64,000 nt of DNA from NCBI GenBank assembly GCA_036186865.1, contig AP025074.1, positions 10,912,587 to 10,976,586 of the forward strand, read 5' to 3'. The stretch's first letter is position 1; each line of letters opens with the position of its first letter. Positions 30,895-42,107 of this stretch are shown here, one piece after another. Origin of the DNA: Eustoma russellianum (Eukaryota; Streptophyta; Magnoliopsida; Gentianales; Gentianaceae). A model generated the notes under the pieces. The model searched no databases and was not told where the DNA came from. It saw only the letters and a list, made by a program, of their open reading frames with translations. The translations under genes were made by a program, and so were the position numbers.

Positions 30895-33531
30895 TGTTAC
30901 ACCCCGTGATTTTTTAAGCGCAACTTTCGATACTTAGGTCAACCTTGAATGCAACCTAATCAATTATGTAGGTAATGTGACTTAGTTACACAAAACATAG
31001 AAGAACAAAAGAAAGGGGTTAAAAGTAGAATTAAAAGAAAGTATGAGAAATTACCTAAGAGGTCCCTACTAGGAGATAAGGGAGTTACACCACTTTTAGT
31101 ATAACTCCCCATCTCAACCTAGGGGACGGTTTTAACATCAAAAAGGAGAGGCAAACCGCAGGAAAAAGAGAGAGAGGAGAAAAGGAGAGGAAGAAGAAGA
31201 AGAGAGGAAGGAAAGGAAGGAAAAGGCCATTCTAGGATCAATCTTTATCAAGGTTCTGCAGTAAATCCGTAACGTTAACTAGAAATCAAGGCAAGTAATC
31301 TTTCTATACGCTTTATGTAAATTTTGATACGGTAGGCCCTATGTTCTTACAAAGAGAAAACATGAATCACACATTAGTATTCTTGTCTTGTCTATCATAC
31401 ATGCTTGGGTATATGTAAGTCTTGTTGCTAATTGTGTAAAGTCTTGTTCTTTGGGCCATATTTCTAAAATAGTTGTGCAGTAATTGTTGTTAGTCAACCA
31501 TGCCCATGAGAGTATATATGTTGATGTGTTTCTTGTCTTGCTCTACTCTTGTGTTGATTGTATACACTTAGATGTTGAGAGTAAGTGCAGGAAATTGAGG
31601 GATGAGTGATGACATTGTTGTAGTTTTGTTGGTTGGGTATTGTTGATGATAACTCTTGAAGGTGGTGAATGATTGAAGATTTAGAGTGGATCTTGTTAGA
31701 CATTCACTAAGCATCAATTCATGATTAGATGTATGTTAAGTATGATGAATCTAGTTGTTAAGATGGATCTTTAAGTGTTGAATCTGGAAGGGTTGAAGAA
31801 GAAAGGAGTTGGGTGGAAGTTACTGCAGAAAAACTGCAGTTTGACATCGTCAGAACACTTCGAACGCCTACATGAGGCGCTTCATGTCACTATAGGCGCT
31901 TCATGTAGCGTTCCATGTGTCCTGGAGCTTTCCCGTACAGAAAAACTGCAATTTAGAACCGTCAGAACACTTCGAACGCCTACATGAGGCGCTTCATGTC
32001 ACATTAGGCGCTTCATGTGGTGTTCAATGTGTCCTGAATTATCCCCGAACACTTCGAACGCCTAGTAGAGGCGCTTCATGTCCACATTAGGCGCTCCAAG
32101 TGGCGTTCCAAGTATTTTGGAAGTATTTTTGACCCTTTAAGCGCCCTATGTAAGTGTAGTAACTTTATACACTTCTTTTGAACATAAAATGCAAGGGTAT
32201 TTGAGGTATATTTGAGGTGTAGATGGTAAGTTTGATTAAGTAAGCATAAGATTGAATTCTAGTGAATAAGTGAGACAAATGGACTTGGTAAAACACGTTT
32301 AGGGAGTGTTTGAGGTGCAAGACCATATCCTTGATAGACAAGATGTATGTGTGTGTGTGCTACATGTTGATATGAAGCTATCTGTGCATCCTGCATCATG
32401 ACATGGGCACTTGCATTTGATTTGAGATATGTTTTGCAAAAGAACAAGAAAGGTAAAGTTTGCGAAAGACAAAATGGCGGCTGGTTGATCACAGGGTATA
32501 AAAGTCACGTCTGCGAAAGCAGGGTATAAAGAGCGTGATCTGTGAATCAACAGCAGGGTATAAAGTATGTTATGGGGCCGTGGACCTATCAGCACGGAAA
32601 ATGAAGTATTTTATGGGGCCGTGGACCTATCAGCACGGATATATGATATATGTAATAGGGCCGTGGACCTTTCAGCACGGATATATGATATATGTAATGG
32701 GGCCGTGGACCTTTCAGCACGGGGTATAAAGTTATGATGGCTGTGGACTGATCACCCACAGGGTATAAAGTTCTGCTACGCGAAGAATATGATATGTAAA
32801 GTGATGAAATGTTTGTGAAATGACATGCATGACATGTTTATGAAAGAAGGCATATGCATGGGTGTTGTGTGTGATTTTAAAGAAGTACATGCATCATGAT
32901 ACACGAAGCATAAGACTTGACATGCAAGAAACGTGGTTAGTCTATGACTTGCTTATGTGATTCGTTGTTTTAATACATGTTGGTTCTCGTAACTGTGTTC
33001 ACATATGTGCTTTATCTGTTTTGAGTAATTCTTATTAAGATGCTATTTGTTAACCCGAGCACCTTATTTTTGGGCAATGTTTTATACACTGGTGACTCGA
33101 CGTGTGTGATTCCGTAGGGTGTATAGACGGGTTACTTGCTGGCGAAGTTTTCGCTAAGAACAATCATTCTGTCTCCTTTTCAGGTGAGCCTGATTATGAG
33201 TTGATATTTATCGAAGACGACGGCGAGTGGGCTCAATGGGATGATGGACAAGGGAATAGATAGATGCTGGACTATTTTGTTTGAGTTTGAAACTCATTGT
33301 TATTATGTTGTTCTAAAACTTATGTCGGCTAGATGAACAAACAGTTTTATTTCCACTGCAGTTTTCTGGTTGTAATATTGACAACGAAGGTTTAGATTTT
33401 ATGACGTTTCCGCTGGTTTTAACTTACATTATGAAGGATGTATGCTTGATCTGCTTGACGCTTCGTAGTTCTCATAGTAGGCTACGGCGGGTGCACTGGT
33501 TCCGATAACGGTATCGGGCTGGGGCGCTACA
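30895..33531 (+). repeat. 5' LTR of chromovirus copy 2 (2637 bp)
   Basis: TGTTACACC...GCGCTACA. It carries the purine run (31160-31226), the GGCGCTTCATG array, four 42-bp units (32578-32722) and the GGGTATAAA boxes. Differences from the 3' LTR seen by eye include one base in each of: the region near 31055, 31273, 31843, 32116, 32479 and 32656. Confidence 0.97.
32578..32722 (+). repeat. 42-bp tandem repeat, four units (5' LTR, copy 2)
   Basis: Units start with CCGTGG at 32578, 32619, 32661 and 32703. Copy 1 has six. Confidence 0.95.
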
Positions 33532-33533
33532 GG

Positions 33534-33545
33534 TGGTATCAGAGA
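33534..33545 (+). other. Primer binding site, copy 2
   Basis: TGGTATCAGAGA, complementary to initiator Met tRNA, two bases after the LTR. Confidence 0.92.
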
Positions 33546-33671
33546 CCTAGGCTTCAGATCTATCTCGGAAACTTAGGTTCATGATCTTTTAGCAATTTAA
33601 GATATGATTTTCCCTTAAGGTTGATCCTTAGTTATAAGTGCTGATTTTCTAGAGTCTAAGTATGATCTGGG

Positions 33672-34435
33672 TTGGGTGTGTGCGAGCGCATATATCATTT
33701 GAATTTCTATAATAATTTAAATTGTCAGACCCCATTGATCTATTGGATACAACTTTGTGATGCTTTTCTGAAGTATTACGTGCCCAAGACAGCGATCTTA
33801 GACAAGATAAGGGCGTTCGACGGGCTAAAACAGAGTCGGATGATAATGTCGGAGTATGCCGACCATGTGCATGCTTTGGGTAAGTTGCTCCTGCGATTAT
33901 GCCTGATAATCGCTTAAAGATGACAAAATCCGAACGAGGTTTGGACTCAAGAATTCAGTCAGCAATTGTAAACGCATGGATGAGAACATACAAGGACATG
34001 ATGGATGCATGTTTTCACGTCGAGAGTGATTTTCGCAGAGTGGCGGCAAGAAAGGCCGATGCAGGGTACTCCGACAAAGGTAAGAGGTTAAGAGAAGAGA
34101 TTTGAGTTGGTGGCAGGCCAGGACGTTGGATCAAGGTTCTGAAGAGAGGCTCGGTTGAGAAAATTTCATAGACCCCCACAACAGAATTTAGTTGTACAGC
34201 AGGTTGAAAGAGTTTGCTGCACTTCAATAAGGGTCATGTCGGCGAATGTAGGAAGTTGGAAAGAGCATGTTATCGATGCGGACAGGTGGGAAACCTTATT
34301 CGAGATTGGTCAGAGATGAGAAAGAATGCTCTAGGAGAAGTTGCTCAGCAACCGAGGACGGATGTCCGCGTTAATGTCATGATTGCCATGGATATTTGGA
34401 AGTCGCCGATGTGGTATGAGGTACAATTTTGGTGA
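33672..34435 (+). pseudogene. gag remnant, copy 2
   Basis: Three overlapping fragments in the same relative positions as at 817-1580. The zinc knuckle region reads CYRCGQVGNLIRDW: the histidine is Asn, as in copy 1, and here the last Cys is Trp too. The shared frame breaks show that both copies descend from an already broken parent. Confidence 0.78.
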
Positions 34436-35270
34436 ACAAGATATTCACCAATGTACTTTTGATAGCGGCGTGAACCCCTCTTTTGTGGTAAAGGGATTTG
34501 TTAAGCGCCTTTGTAGTTCACCAGAATAGTTGGAGATTCCATACTGTGTCCAAGCGTCCAAGATCAAATTACGATTTCACATCAACATTGACTATCAATT
34601 AAAACAAGTGACAGTTAAGAATTCTGTGATGGAAGGTATAACCTTTCAGGGGAATTGCTGTTGATTGAAAGAAGTTGAACTTATTACCAAGTGGTCTAGA
34701 TCTACGAATGACACCGAAGTCAGCGTTTCTTGGGTCTAGCTAGTTATTATAGGAAGTTTGTCGAGGGACTTTCGACAATAGCGAAGCCCTCAGTCGGCTT
34801 ACTCAAAAGAAGTCCAAGTTTGAGTGAACGGCAGAATGCGAGAAAAGCTTCACGGAGCTTAAGAGGAGGTTAACCATAGCTCCAGTATTGGCTCAACCTT
34901 TTGATACTGATGGGTTTGTGATATGTAGTGATGTGTCGAAAAATAGTCTAGGTACGTAAACTGTAGCGTAAGTTATGACTTTCCATCCAAATTGAGTTTT
35001 GTTGATACTTCACTTGTAGACTGTGTTTTGATGCAATACGAACGAGTTATCACGTATGCCTCAGGACAGCTAAACATGAGACAGCTAAGAGGGTTGGAAC
35101 TACAAAAGGACTACGGCTTAACCATTAATTACCATGCAGGAAAAGCTAATAAAGTGGCCAGTGTAGTAAACGGAAAAGCTAACCATGCGCGACAGTCACC
35201 ACTTGAGAGAGAAATAGAAGAATTTAACTTGGTTTTTGTTTACTCTATAGTAATGTTTTTGCATCATTGA
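34436..35270 (+). pseudogene. Protease and RT-RNase H remnants without RT core, copy 2
   Basis: DSG of the protease lies near 34460. From about 34725 the sequence is already the RT-RNase H linker, as in copy 1. The frame 34992-35270 is part of RNase H. The YxDD region is missing. Confidence 0.78.
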
Positions 35271-35541
35271 CCATCACACCGAGTTTGATGGACTGGTTGA
35301 AAGAAGCTCAGAAGAAGAATAAGACTGTGGGTGATATTGCTGGGAAACTGAGGTATAGTCAGGTTGATGGATTTTAGACCAAGGTGGACGGGAACTTATG
35401 TTAGAGGAAAAATGTGTGTACATGATTTAGATGAGCCAAGAAAAGAAATTTTGCAAGGGGGCTTACAGCTCAAGGTTATCAATAAATAATTGTAGCACCA
35501 GAATGTACAAGGATCGCTAACAATATTATTGGTAGTGTAAG

Positions 35542-36711
35542 ATGAAAAGACATATTGCGGAATTCATAGAGAGGTGTTTGGTGTGTCAACAAGTCAAGGC
35601 TGAACACCAACGGCCTGGTGGATTGTTGATGCCGTTGGAAATTCCGGAATGGAAATGGGAACATGTCACAATGGATTTTGTAGCTGGTTTACCAAAGACA
35701 AGAAGTGGATGTGACATGATTTGGGTTGTCGTGGATCGTTTAATAAAGTCTGCCCATTTCTTACCCGTTTCAAGTGAAGCACCTCTTGACAAGTTAGTGA
35801 GTTTATATATGGACAGTATTGTTAGTTTGCATGGAGTCCCGGTAAGTATAGTGTCCGACCGAGATTCACGGTTCACATCTAAGTTTTGGACAGCATTCCA
35901 AGAAGCCATGGGTACGGAATTAAGGTTGAGTACGGCGTATCATCCTCAAACTGATGGACAGTCCGAGCGGACAATTCAAACCTTGGAAGATATGCTAAAA
36001 GCTTGCGTACTGGATTTTAAAGGGAGTTGGGACGGAATGGTAAAGCTGATGGAGTTTTCTTATAACAATAGTTACCACAGCGCAATTGATATGGCTCCTT
36101 TTGAGGCTTTGTATGGAAGGAAATGTAGGTCTCCGATTTATTGGGACGAAGTGGGCGTGAGGACCATCACTGGGCCTGAGCTATTAGAGAAAACATTAGA
36201 GAAGGTGAAAGTCATCCGGGAAAGACTCAAGACAGCTCAGGACCGCAGCAAAAGTTGGGCAGATTCCAAACGACGACCATTGGACTTTGATGTGGGTGAA
36301 AAAGTTTATTTGAAGGTATCACCTACGAAGGGCGTCATGAGGTTTGGAGTAAAAGGCAAGCTAAGCCCTCGTTTTATTGGTCCTTATGAAATACTTGAGA
36401 AGGTAGGAGCCTTGGCATATAAATTGGCATTGCCTCTGGTGTTGGCGCAAGTTCACAATGTATTCCACGTGTCACAATTAAGAAAGTACGTGGCGGATCC
36501 AAGTCATGTACTTGAAGCTCAACCTTTGGAACTCAAGGACGATGTTACATATGAGGAAGTACCCGTGAAAATTGTGGACCGAAAGGATCAAGTGTTGAGG
36601 AAGCGAGTGATTCCTTATGTAAAGGTTCAATGGAGCAATCACACGGAACGGGAAGCCACTTGGGAGCTCGAAGAACAAATGCGGGAGAAGTATCCTCAGC
36701 TCTTCGACTAA
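35542..36711 (+). CDS. Integrase with chromodomain, open frame of 389 codons
   Basis: Catalyses insertion of element DNA, with the chromodomain expected to steer it to particular chromatin. ATG at 35542 is the first in-frame start; just upstream are stops, so the HH half of the N-terminal zinc site is lost while CxxC (C12, C15) remains. The catalytic triad is D45, D106 and E142, with exactly 35 residues between the last two. A GPY-type domain (RFIGPYEIL) sits near residue 272 and the chromodomain spans about 340-389, ending WELEEQMREKYPQLFD. The same region in copy 1 is broken, so this copy has kept, or only recently lost use of, its integrase. It would normally be cut from a polyprotein; translation from this ATG is unproven. 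Confidence 0.8.
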   Translation: MKRHIAEFIERCLVCQQVKAEHQRPGGLLMPLEIPEWKWEHVTMDFVAGLPKTRSGCDMIWVVVDRLIKSAHFLPVSSEAPLDKLVSLYMDSIVSLHGVPVSIVSDRDSRFTSKFWTAFQEAMGTELRLSTAYHPQTDGQSERTIQTLEDMLKACVLDFKGSWDGMVKLMEFSYNNSYHSAIDMAPFEALYGRKCRSPIYWDEVGVRTITGPELLEKTLEKVKVIRERLKTAQDRSKSWADSKRRPLDFDVGEKVYLKVSPTKGVMRFGVKGKLSPRFIGPYEILEKVGALAYKLALPLVLAQVHNVFHVSQLRKYVADPSHVLEAQPLELKDDVTYEEVPVKIVDRKDQVLRKRVIPYVKVQWSNHTEREATWELEEQMREKYPQLFD

Positions 36712-36743
36712 GGTACGTAAGTTTCGAGGACGAAACTTTTTGT

Positions 36744-36756
36744 AAGGGGGGAGGAA
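36744..36756 (+). other. Polypurine tract, copy 2
   Basis: AAGGGGGGAGGAA directly before the 3' LTR, identical to copy 1. Confidence 0.92.
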
Positions 36757-39393
36757 TGTTACACCCCGTGATTTTTTAAGCGCAACTTTCGATACTTAGG
36801 TCAACCTTGAATGCAACCTAATCAATTATGTAGGTAATGTGACTTAGTTACACAAAACATAGAAGAACAAAAGAAAGGGGTTAAAAGTAGAATTAAAGGA
36901 AAGTATGAGAAATTACCTAAGAGGTCCCTACTAGGAGATAAGGGAGTTACACCACTTTTAGTATAACTCCCCATCTCAACCTAGGGGACGGTTTTAACAT
37001 CAAAAAGGAGAGGCAAACCGCAGGAAAAAGAGAGAGAGGAGAAAAGGAGAGGAAGAAGAAGAAGAGAGGAAGGAAAGGAAGGAAAAGGCCATTCTAGGAT
37101 CAATCTTTATCAAGGTTCTGCAGTAAATCCGTAAGGTTAACTAGAAATCAAGGCAAGTAATCTTTCTATACGCTTTATGTAAATTTTGATACGGTAGGCC
37201 CTATGTTCTTACAAAGAGAAAACATGAATCACACATTAGTATTCTTGTCTTGTCTATCATACATGCTTGGGTATATGTAAGTCTTGTTGCTAATTGTGTA
37301 AAGTCTTGTTCTTTGGGCCATATTTCTAAAATAGTTGTGCAGTAATTGTTGTTAGTCAACCATGCCCATGAGAGTATATATGTTGATGTGTTTCTTGTCT
37401 TGCTCTACTCTTGTGTTGATTGTATACACTTAGATGTTGAGAGTAAGTGCAGGAAATTGAGGGATGAGTGATGACATTGTTGTAGTTTTGTTGGTTGGGT
37501 ATTGTTGATGATAACTCTTGAAGGTGGTGAATGATTGAAGATTTAGAGTGGATCTTGTTAGACATTCACTAAGCATCAATTCATGATTAGATGTATGTTA
37601 AGTATGATGAATCTAGTTGTTAAGATGGATCTTTAAGTGTTGAATCTGGAAGGGTTGAAGAAGAAAGGAGTTGGGTGGAAGTTACTGCAGAAAAACTGCA
37701 GTTTGGCATCGTCAGAACACTTCGAACGCCTACATGAGGCGCTTCATGTCACTATAGGCGCTTCATGTAGCGTTCCATGTGTCCTGGAGCTTTCCCGTAC
37801 AGAAAAACTGCAATTTAGAACCGTCAGAACACTTCGAACGCCTACATGAGGCGCTTCATGTCACATTAGGCGCTTCATGTGGTGTTCAATGTGTCCTGAA
37901 TTATCCCCGAACACTTCGAACGCCTAGTAGAGGCGCTTCATGTCCACATTAGGCGCTCCAAGTGGCGTTCCAAGTATTCTGGAAGTATTTTTGACCCTTT
38001 AAGCGCCCTATGTAAGTGTAGTAACTTTATACACTTCTTTTGAACATAAAATGCAAGGGTATTTGAGGTATATTTGAGGTGTAGATGGTAAGTTTGATTA
38101 AGTAAGCATAAGATTGAATTCTAGTGAATAAGTGAGACAAATGGACTTGGTAAAACACGTTTAGGGAGTGTTTGAGGTGCAAGACCATATCCTTGATAGA
38201 CAAGATGTATGTGTGTGTGTGCTACATGTTGATATGAAGCTATCTGTGCATCCTGCATCATGACATGGGCACTTGCATTTGATTTGAGATATGTTTTGCA
38301 AAAGAACAAGAAAGGTAAAGTTTGCGAAAGACAAAATGGCTGCTGGTTGATCACAGGGTATAAAAGTCACGTCTGCGAAAGCAGGGTATAAAGAGCGTGA
38401 TCTGTGAATCAACAGCAGGGTATAAAGTATGTTATGGGGCCGTGGACCTATCAGCACGGAAAATGAAGTATTTTATGGGGCCGTGGACCTATCAGCACGG
38501 ATATATGATATATGTAATGGGGCCGTGGACCTTTCAGCACGGATATATGATATATGTAATGGGGCCGTGGACCTTTCAGCACGGGGTATAAAGTTATGAT
38601 GGCTGTGGACTGATCACCCACAGGGTATAAAGTTCTGCTACGCGAAGAATATGATATGTAAAGTGATGAAATGTTTGTGAAATGACATGCATGACATGTT
38701 TATGAAAGAAGGCATATGCATGGGTGTTGTGTGTGATTTTAAAGAAGTACATGCATCATGATACACGAAGCATAAGACTTGACATGCAAGAAACGTGGTT
38801 AGTCTATGACTTGCTTATGTGATTCGTTGTTTTAATACATGTTGGTTCTCGTAACTGTGTTCACATATGTGCTTTATCTGTTTTGAGTAATTCTTATTAA
38901 GATGCTATTTGTTAACCCGAGCACCTTATTTTTGGGCAATGTTTTATACACTGGTGACTCGACGTGTGTGATTCCGTAGGGTGTATAGACGGGTTACTTG
39001 CTGGCGAAGTTTTCGCTAAGAACAATCATTCTGTCTCCTTTTCAGGTGAGCCTGATTATGAGTTGATATTTATCGAAGACGACGGCGAGTGGGCTCAATG
39101 GGATGATGGACAAGGGAATAGATAGATGCTGGACTATTTTGTTTGAGTTTGAAACTCATTGTTATTATGTTGTTCTAAAACTTATGTCGGCTAGATGAAC
39201 AAACAGTTTTATTTCCACTGCAGTTTTCTGGTTGTAATATTGACAACGAAGGTTTAGATTTTATGACGTTTCCGCTGGTTTTAACTTACATTATGAAGGA
39301 TGTATGCTTGATCTGCTTGACGCTTCGTAGTTCTCATAGTAGGCTACGGCGGGTGCACTGGTTCCGATAACGGTATCGGGCTGGGGCGCTACA
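36757..39393 (+). repeat. 3' LTR of chromovirus copy 2 (2637 bp)
   Basis: Same length and organisation as 30895-33531, with the 42-bp repeat in four units at 38440-38584. Followed by CTCGT, the target duplication. Confidence 0.97.
38440..38584 (+). repeat. 42-bp tandem repeat, four units (3' LTR, copy 2)
   Basis: Units start with CCGTGG at 38440, 38481, 38523 and 38565. Confidence 0.95.
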
Positions 39394-39819
39394 CTCGTAC
39401 ACTACCGATTACAGAAAACGAAACCCTAGAATCATTTTTGAGAAAAGCCAAGTTCTTCAGCCGCGCCGTTCCAAGAGCTAGCACTCCGGATGGAAGCATT
39501 CGTGTGGATACCGACAGAGGGTGATCGTGCCATCGCACCTCCCATGTTTGCACGTTCCACGTCTGTAGATTTCGAATTTATAGAGGCATGGTTTTTGATT
39601 TCTTTCATCGAATTAAATGAACAACATGGATCTTTGGTAGGAAGTCGGAGATCAAGTTTTGTTTTTCTGCTGCGCGTTTTGCAGTGATCTCATTGGATTT
39701 CCTAACCGATCCGACTTCATCATCTGGCACTACAAGGAGGGCCTTGAACCTCCGTTTCCCCTAAAATAGCCTTCTAAAGGCCTTCTAGGCAACCAGCCTA
39801 CAAATCCATCGTTAGGACG

Positions 39820-40638
39820 ATGGATAAGAATGATTAGACAGGGGCCAAGAAACCTATGACCACCAGGAGACATCGGCTGTCTCCTCAACCACAATCAGAA
39901 CAGGGTTTTCTAGGTCCAGCAGAATCCTCGACCCCCGCTGCTAACTTCACCGATGAGGAACACCTGCGAGCCATCCGCTATGTGGCCCAGAATCCTAACG
40001 TGTTCTAGGCAGTGGTGAAAGAAATGAAGGGAAAAGCCCCAATTGTTGGACCCCGTGATGTCTATCCCAGTAACTCTCTCCAGCGAAGAGAACTCATGAA
40101 GTTCACTCCTATTCGCCCCGAGTATTATCTTGAACCTCGAGGTGAGTTCATGGCCGAGGCCAGACGCTCAGGTCAACAATCTAGCCACCAACATTTTACA
40201 TCCGAGCCTCTGAAGGCTCTGGACTATCATCTGAAATGTGCGCGGAAAGCGCTGCTGCCCCTCAGACATGGCAGAGAAGTTGACAAAGAGGCTAGAACCC
40301 CACCATGTGAAAAACGAGCTGCCCATCTGAGGTTAAACGGCCGAGGCAAGAAAGGAGTGCCTATGTTGGCCTCCAAGTCTCATATTCTTTCTGTCATAAG
40401 GGAGGAAGGTTTAGGAAGGGATCCCAGGCCTCTGTCAGGGCCTATCCACAAAAGGGAACCTGAATTATACTGCCTCTTCCATCATGATATCGGGCATGAT
40501 ACAGAGGACTACAAACAGCTCACTCACGAGATTGAACATTTAGTCGAGCTTGGCTACCTGAAGCGTTACTATAACCCCAGCTCAAGGCTGCACAATAGGT
40601 TGGATTTTACTCAGCCTCCTCCTATTGAAAGATGCTGA
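39820..40638 (+). pseudogene. Tat-lineage gag, shortened, two stops (element E)
   Basis: ATG at 39820 opens a frame that continues to 40638 with TAG at 39835 (codon 6) and TAG at 40006 (codon 63). Beyond the second stop, 208 codons are open. The C-terminal part has the Cys/His block YCLFHHDIGHDTEDYKQLTHEI and GYLKRYY that ends Tat-type gag before protease. The central capsid domain seems to be missing, since the frame is much shorter than usual. It is followed directly by non-coding spacer rather than protease. Confidence 0.75.
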
Positions 40639-42107
40639 CCCGATCATAGACATCGGCCACCAGAGGATGAAGACCCAAATATAGATAGGCAAATGCTGCG
40701 GGCTCCTGAACCGATAAAGCCGACCTGAGGGCGAAAGCCAACAACACTAAGGTTCATAGCCAAACTTCCCTGCGTGTTTTGGCCCAGATCGGCTCCGCCT
40801 ATCACTCTACTTGATATCTAGCCTGTGTTGGAGGCTTAATTATTATTCCTTCACCTTTTGGTTCATGAGGAGATTAATCTAGACTGCGAGAAAAGCTCTG
40901 TGCCTACCTGACGTCCACTTTATGGTTCGTAACAGAATTGGGGCCCGACAAGATTTGCGCTTAGTCGATCTCTGCCTTATGGCTCATAAAGGGTCTCGGG
41001 ACACAAGCTTTCCCATCTCGGTCACTTCTCTCTTATGGCTCATCAGATCAAGGAAACGATACATTATGCGTCCAACAACAGCAAAGGTTCACCTCGGTCT
41101 TAAGGCTTGTCACGGGTTCACTTCGACGTATATATCTACCTTACAGTTGGCCTCAGTCTTAAGGCTTGTGAGGGGTTTACCTTGGTTTCTTCCGGGCCTC
41201 GGCTCGGACAAAACGCCCTCCCATGTTGGGGGGCTCAACTATTTGCTCTCTGCCTTATGGTTTTAAGGGAGGCCCCAGATGAAACAGGCTTCGGACCTGG
41301 AATAGTGGCCTAAGTGGTCACCCTCGTTCTCTGCCTTATGGTTTTAAGAGAACCCCAAACTTGACAGGCTTCATGTTTCGGCCAAATGACCTAAGTGGTC
41401 TCACTCCTCTTTCTTATGGTTTTAGGGGATCCAAATGGCTTTTACAAGGGAAAACCTGGGTCATATAGTCTCATCTTGGCCGCCACAAATGATGTCTCAG
41501 CCATATCATCTCAGCTCGGCGTAATCGAAGACAAGCACTTAGCTTCAAAACGCTCGAATTAAATTGGGCAAGTTGACCCGAATAGCCGAGAAGAAAGTGG
41601 CGCCGCCACAACAGGCCTTACGGTAGCAAAGGAGTTTCCTTGGAATAACTCATAAGTTTTTGTCTCTAACATTATTTAACTCGATCTCAGCTAAAGCAGA
41701 TCAAGCCTGTCGGCTCAGCCTGGTTGCCTGGCAGACCTCATCCTTAGCCTATTCTTGGCTCGGCCCAAACAGAATAACAGGTTTATTCTAACTTTAAAGC
41801 TTGCAGACTTAGTTTATTTTTTAAAACTGTCTGTAGAATTAGAAGTTTGCCAGGTGCAAAGCTAACCCTGAATCTCGGCCACGTCAAGTTTGAAAACTTG
41901 GTTCAGGAAATAGTACTTAGTGAAAGATTCTGAATGAAAGAACAGAACAGAGAACAAAGAACTGAAGTACGAAAGAAGCTCAATACTCAAGAATTTGCAT
42001 TGAAAAAGTTCAAGTACAAAGGTTTTACAAGGTCTATTCGTACCTGTTACAACAAAAACCTAAGTCTATTCTTCAGTCTCTCTTAGATCTGCTCCACTCA
42101 GAAACTT
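40639..42107 (+). repeat. Spacer of element E with degenerate CTTATGG repeats
   Basis: No pol is present. Between about 40850 and 41430 the phrase (CT)CTTATGGyTyATAA recurs at least six times; the last three copies (41247, 41329, about 41408) form an 82-bp tandem repeat. From 41440 to 42100 are CAGCTCGG-rich words like those in the LTR and nothing else I recognise. Confidence 0.6.

Larger units (their letters stand above)
30895..39393 (+). mobile_element. Chromovirus copy 2 (Tekay/Del-like), complete, TSD CTCGT
   Basis: Two LTRs of exactly 2637 bp, a primer site, a purine tract and a perfect five-base duplication CTCGT (30890-30894 and 39394-39398). I count about six mismatches between the LTRs by eye, so the insertion is young. 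The interior (33532-36756) has the same structure and the same RT-core loss as copy 1, but its integrase-chromodomain frame is open. It is structurally intact yet cannot make its own RT. Confidence 0.97.
30325..39707 (+). mobile_element. Solo LTR (about 880 bp) split by chromovirus copy 2
   Basis: The left part, 30325-30894, begins TGTTAGTG; the right part, 39399-39707, ends CCTAACC where CA would be expected. Flanks read GATCT (30320-30324) and GATCC (39708-39712), a five-base duplication with one difference. Joined at the CTCGT duplication the two parts make one LTR of about 879 bp with no interior, hence a solo LTR formed by LTR-LTR recombination. The family is not assigned. Confidence 0.65.

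Noticed and set aside
40922..41313. Coding frames at 40922-41266 and 41107-41313
   Set aside because: They run through degenerate tandem repeats and have no domain or codon pattern that supports a gene.
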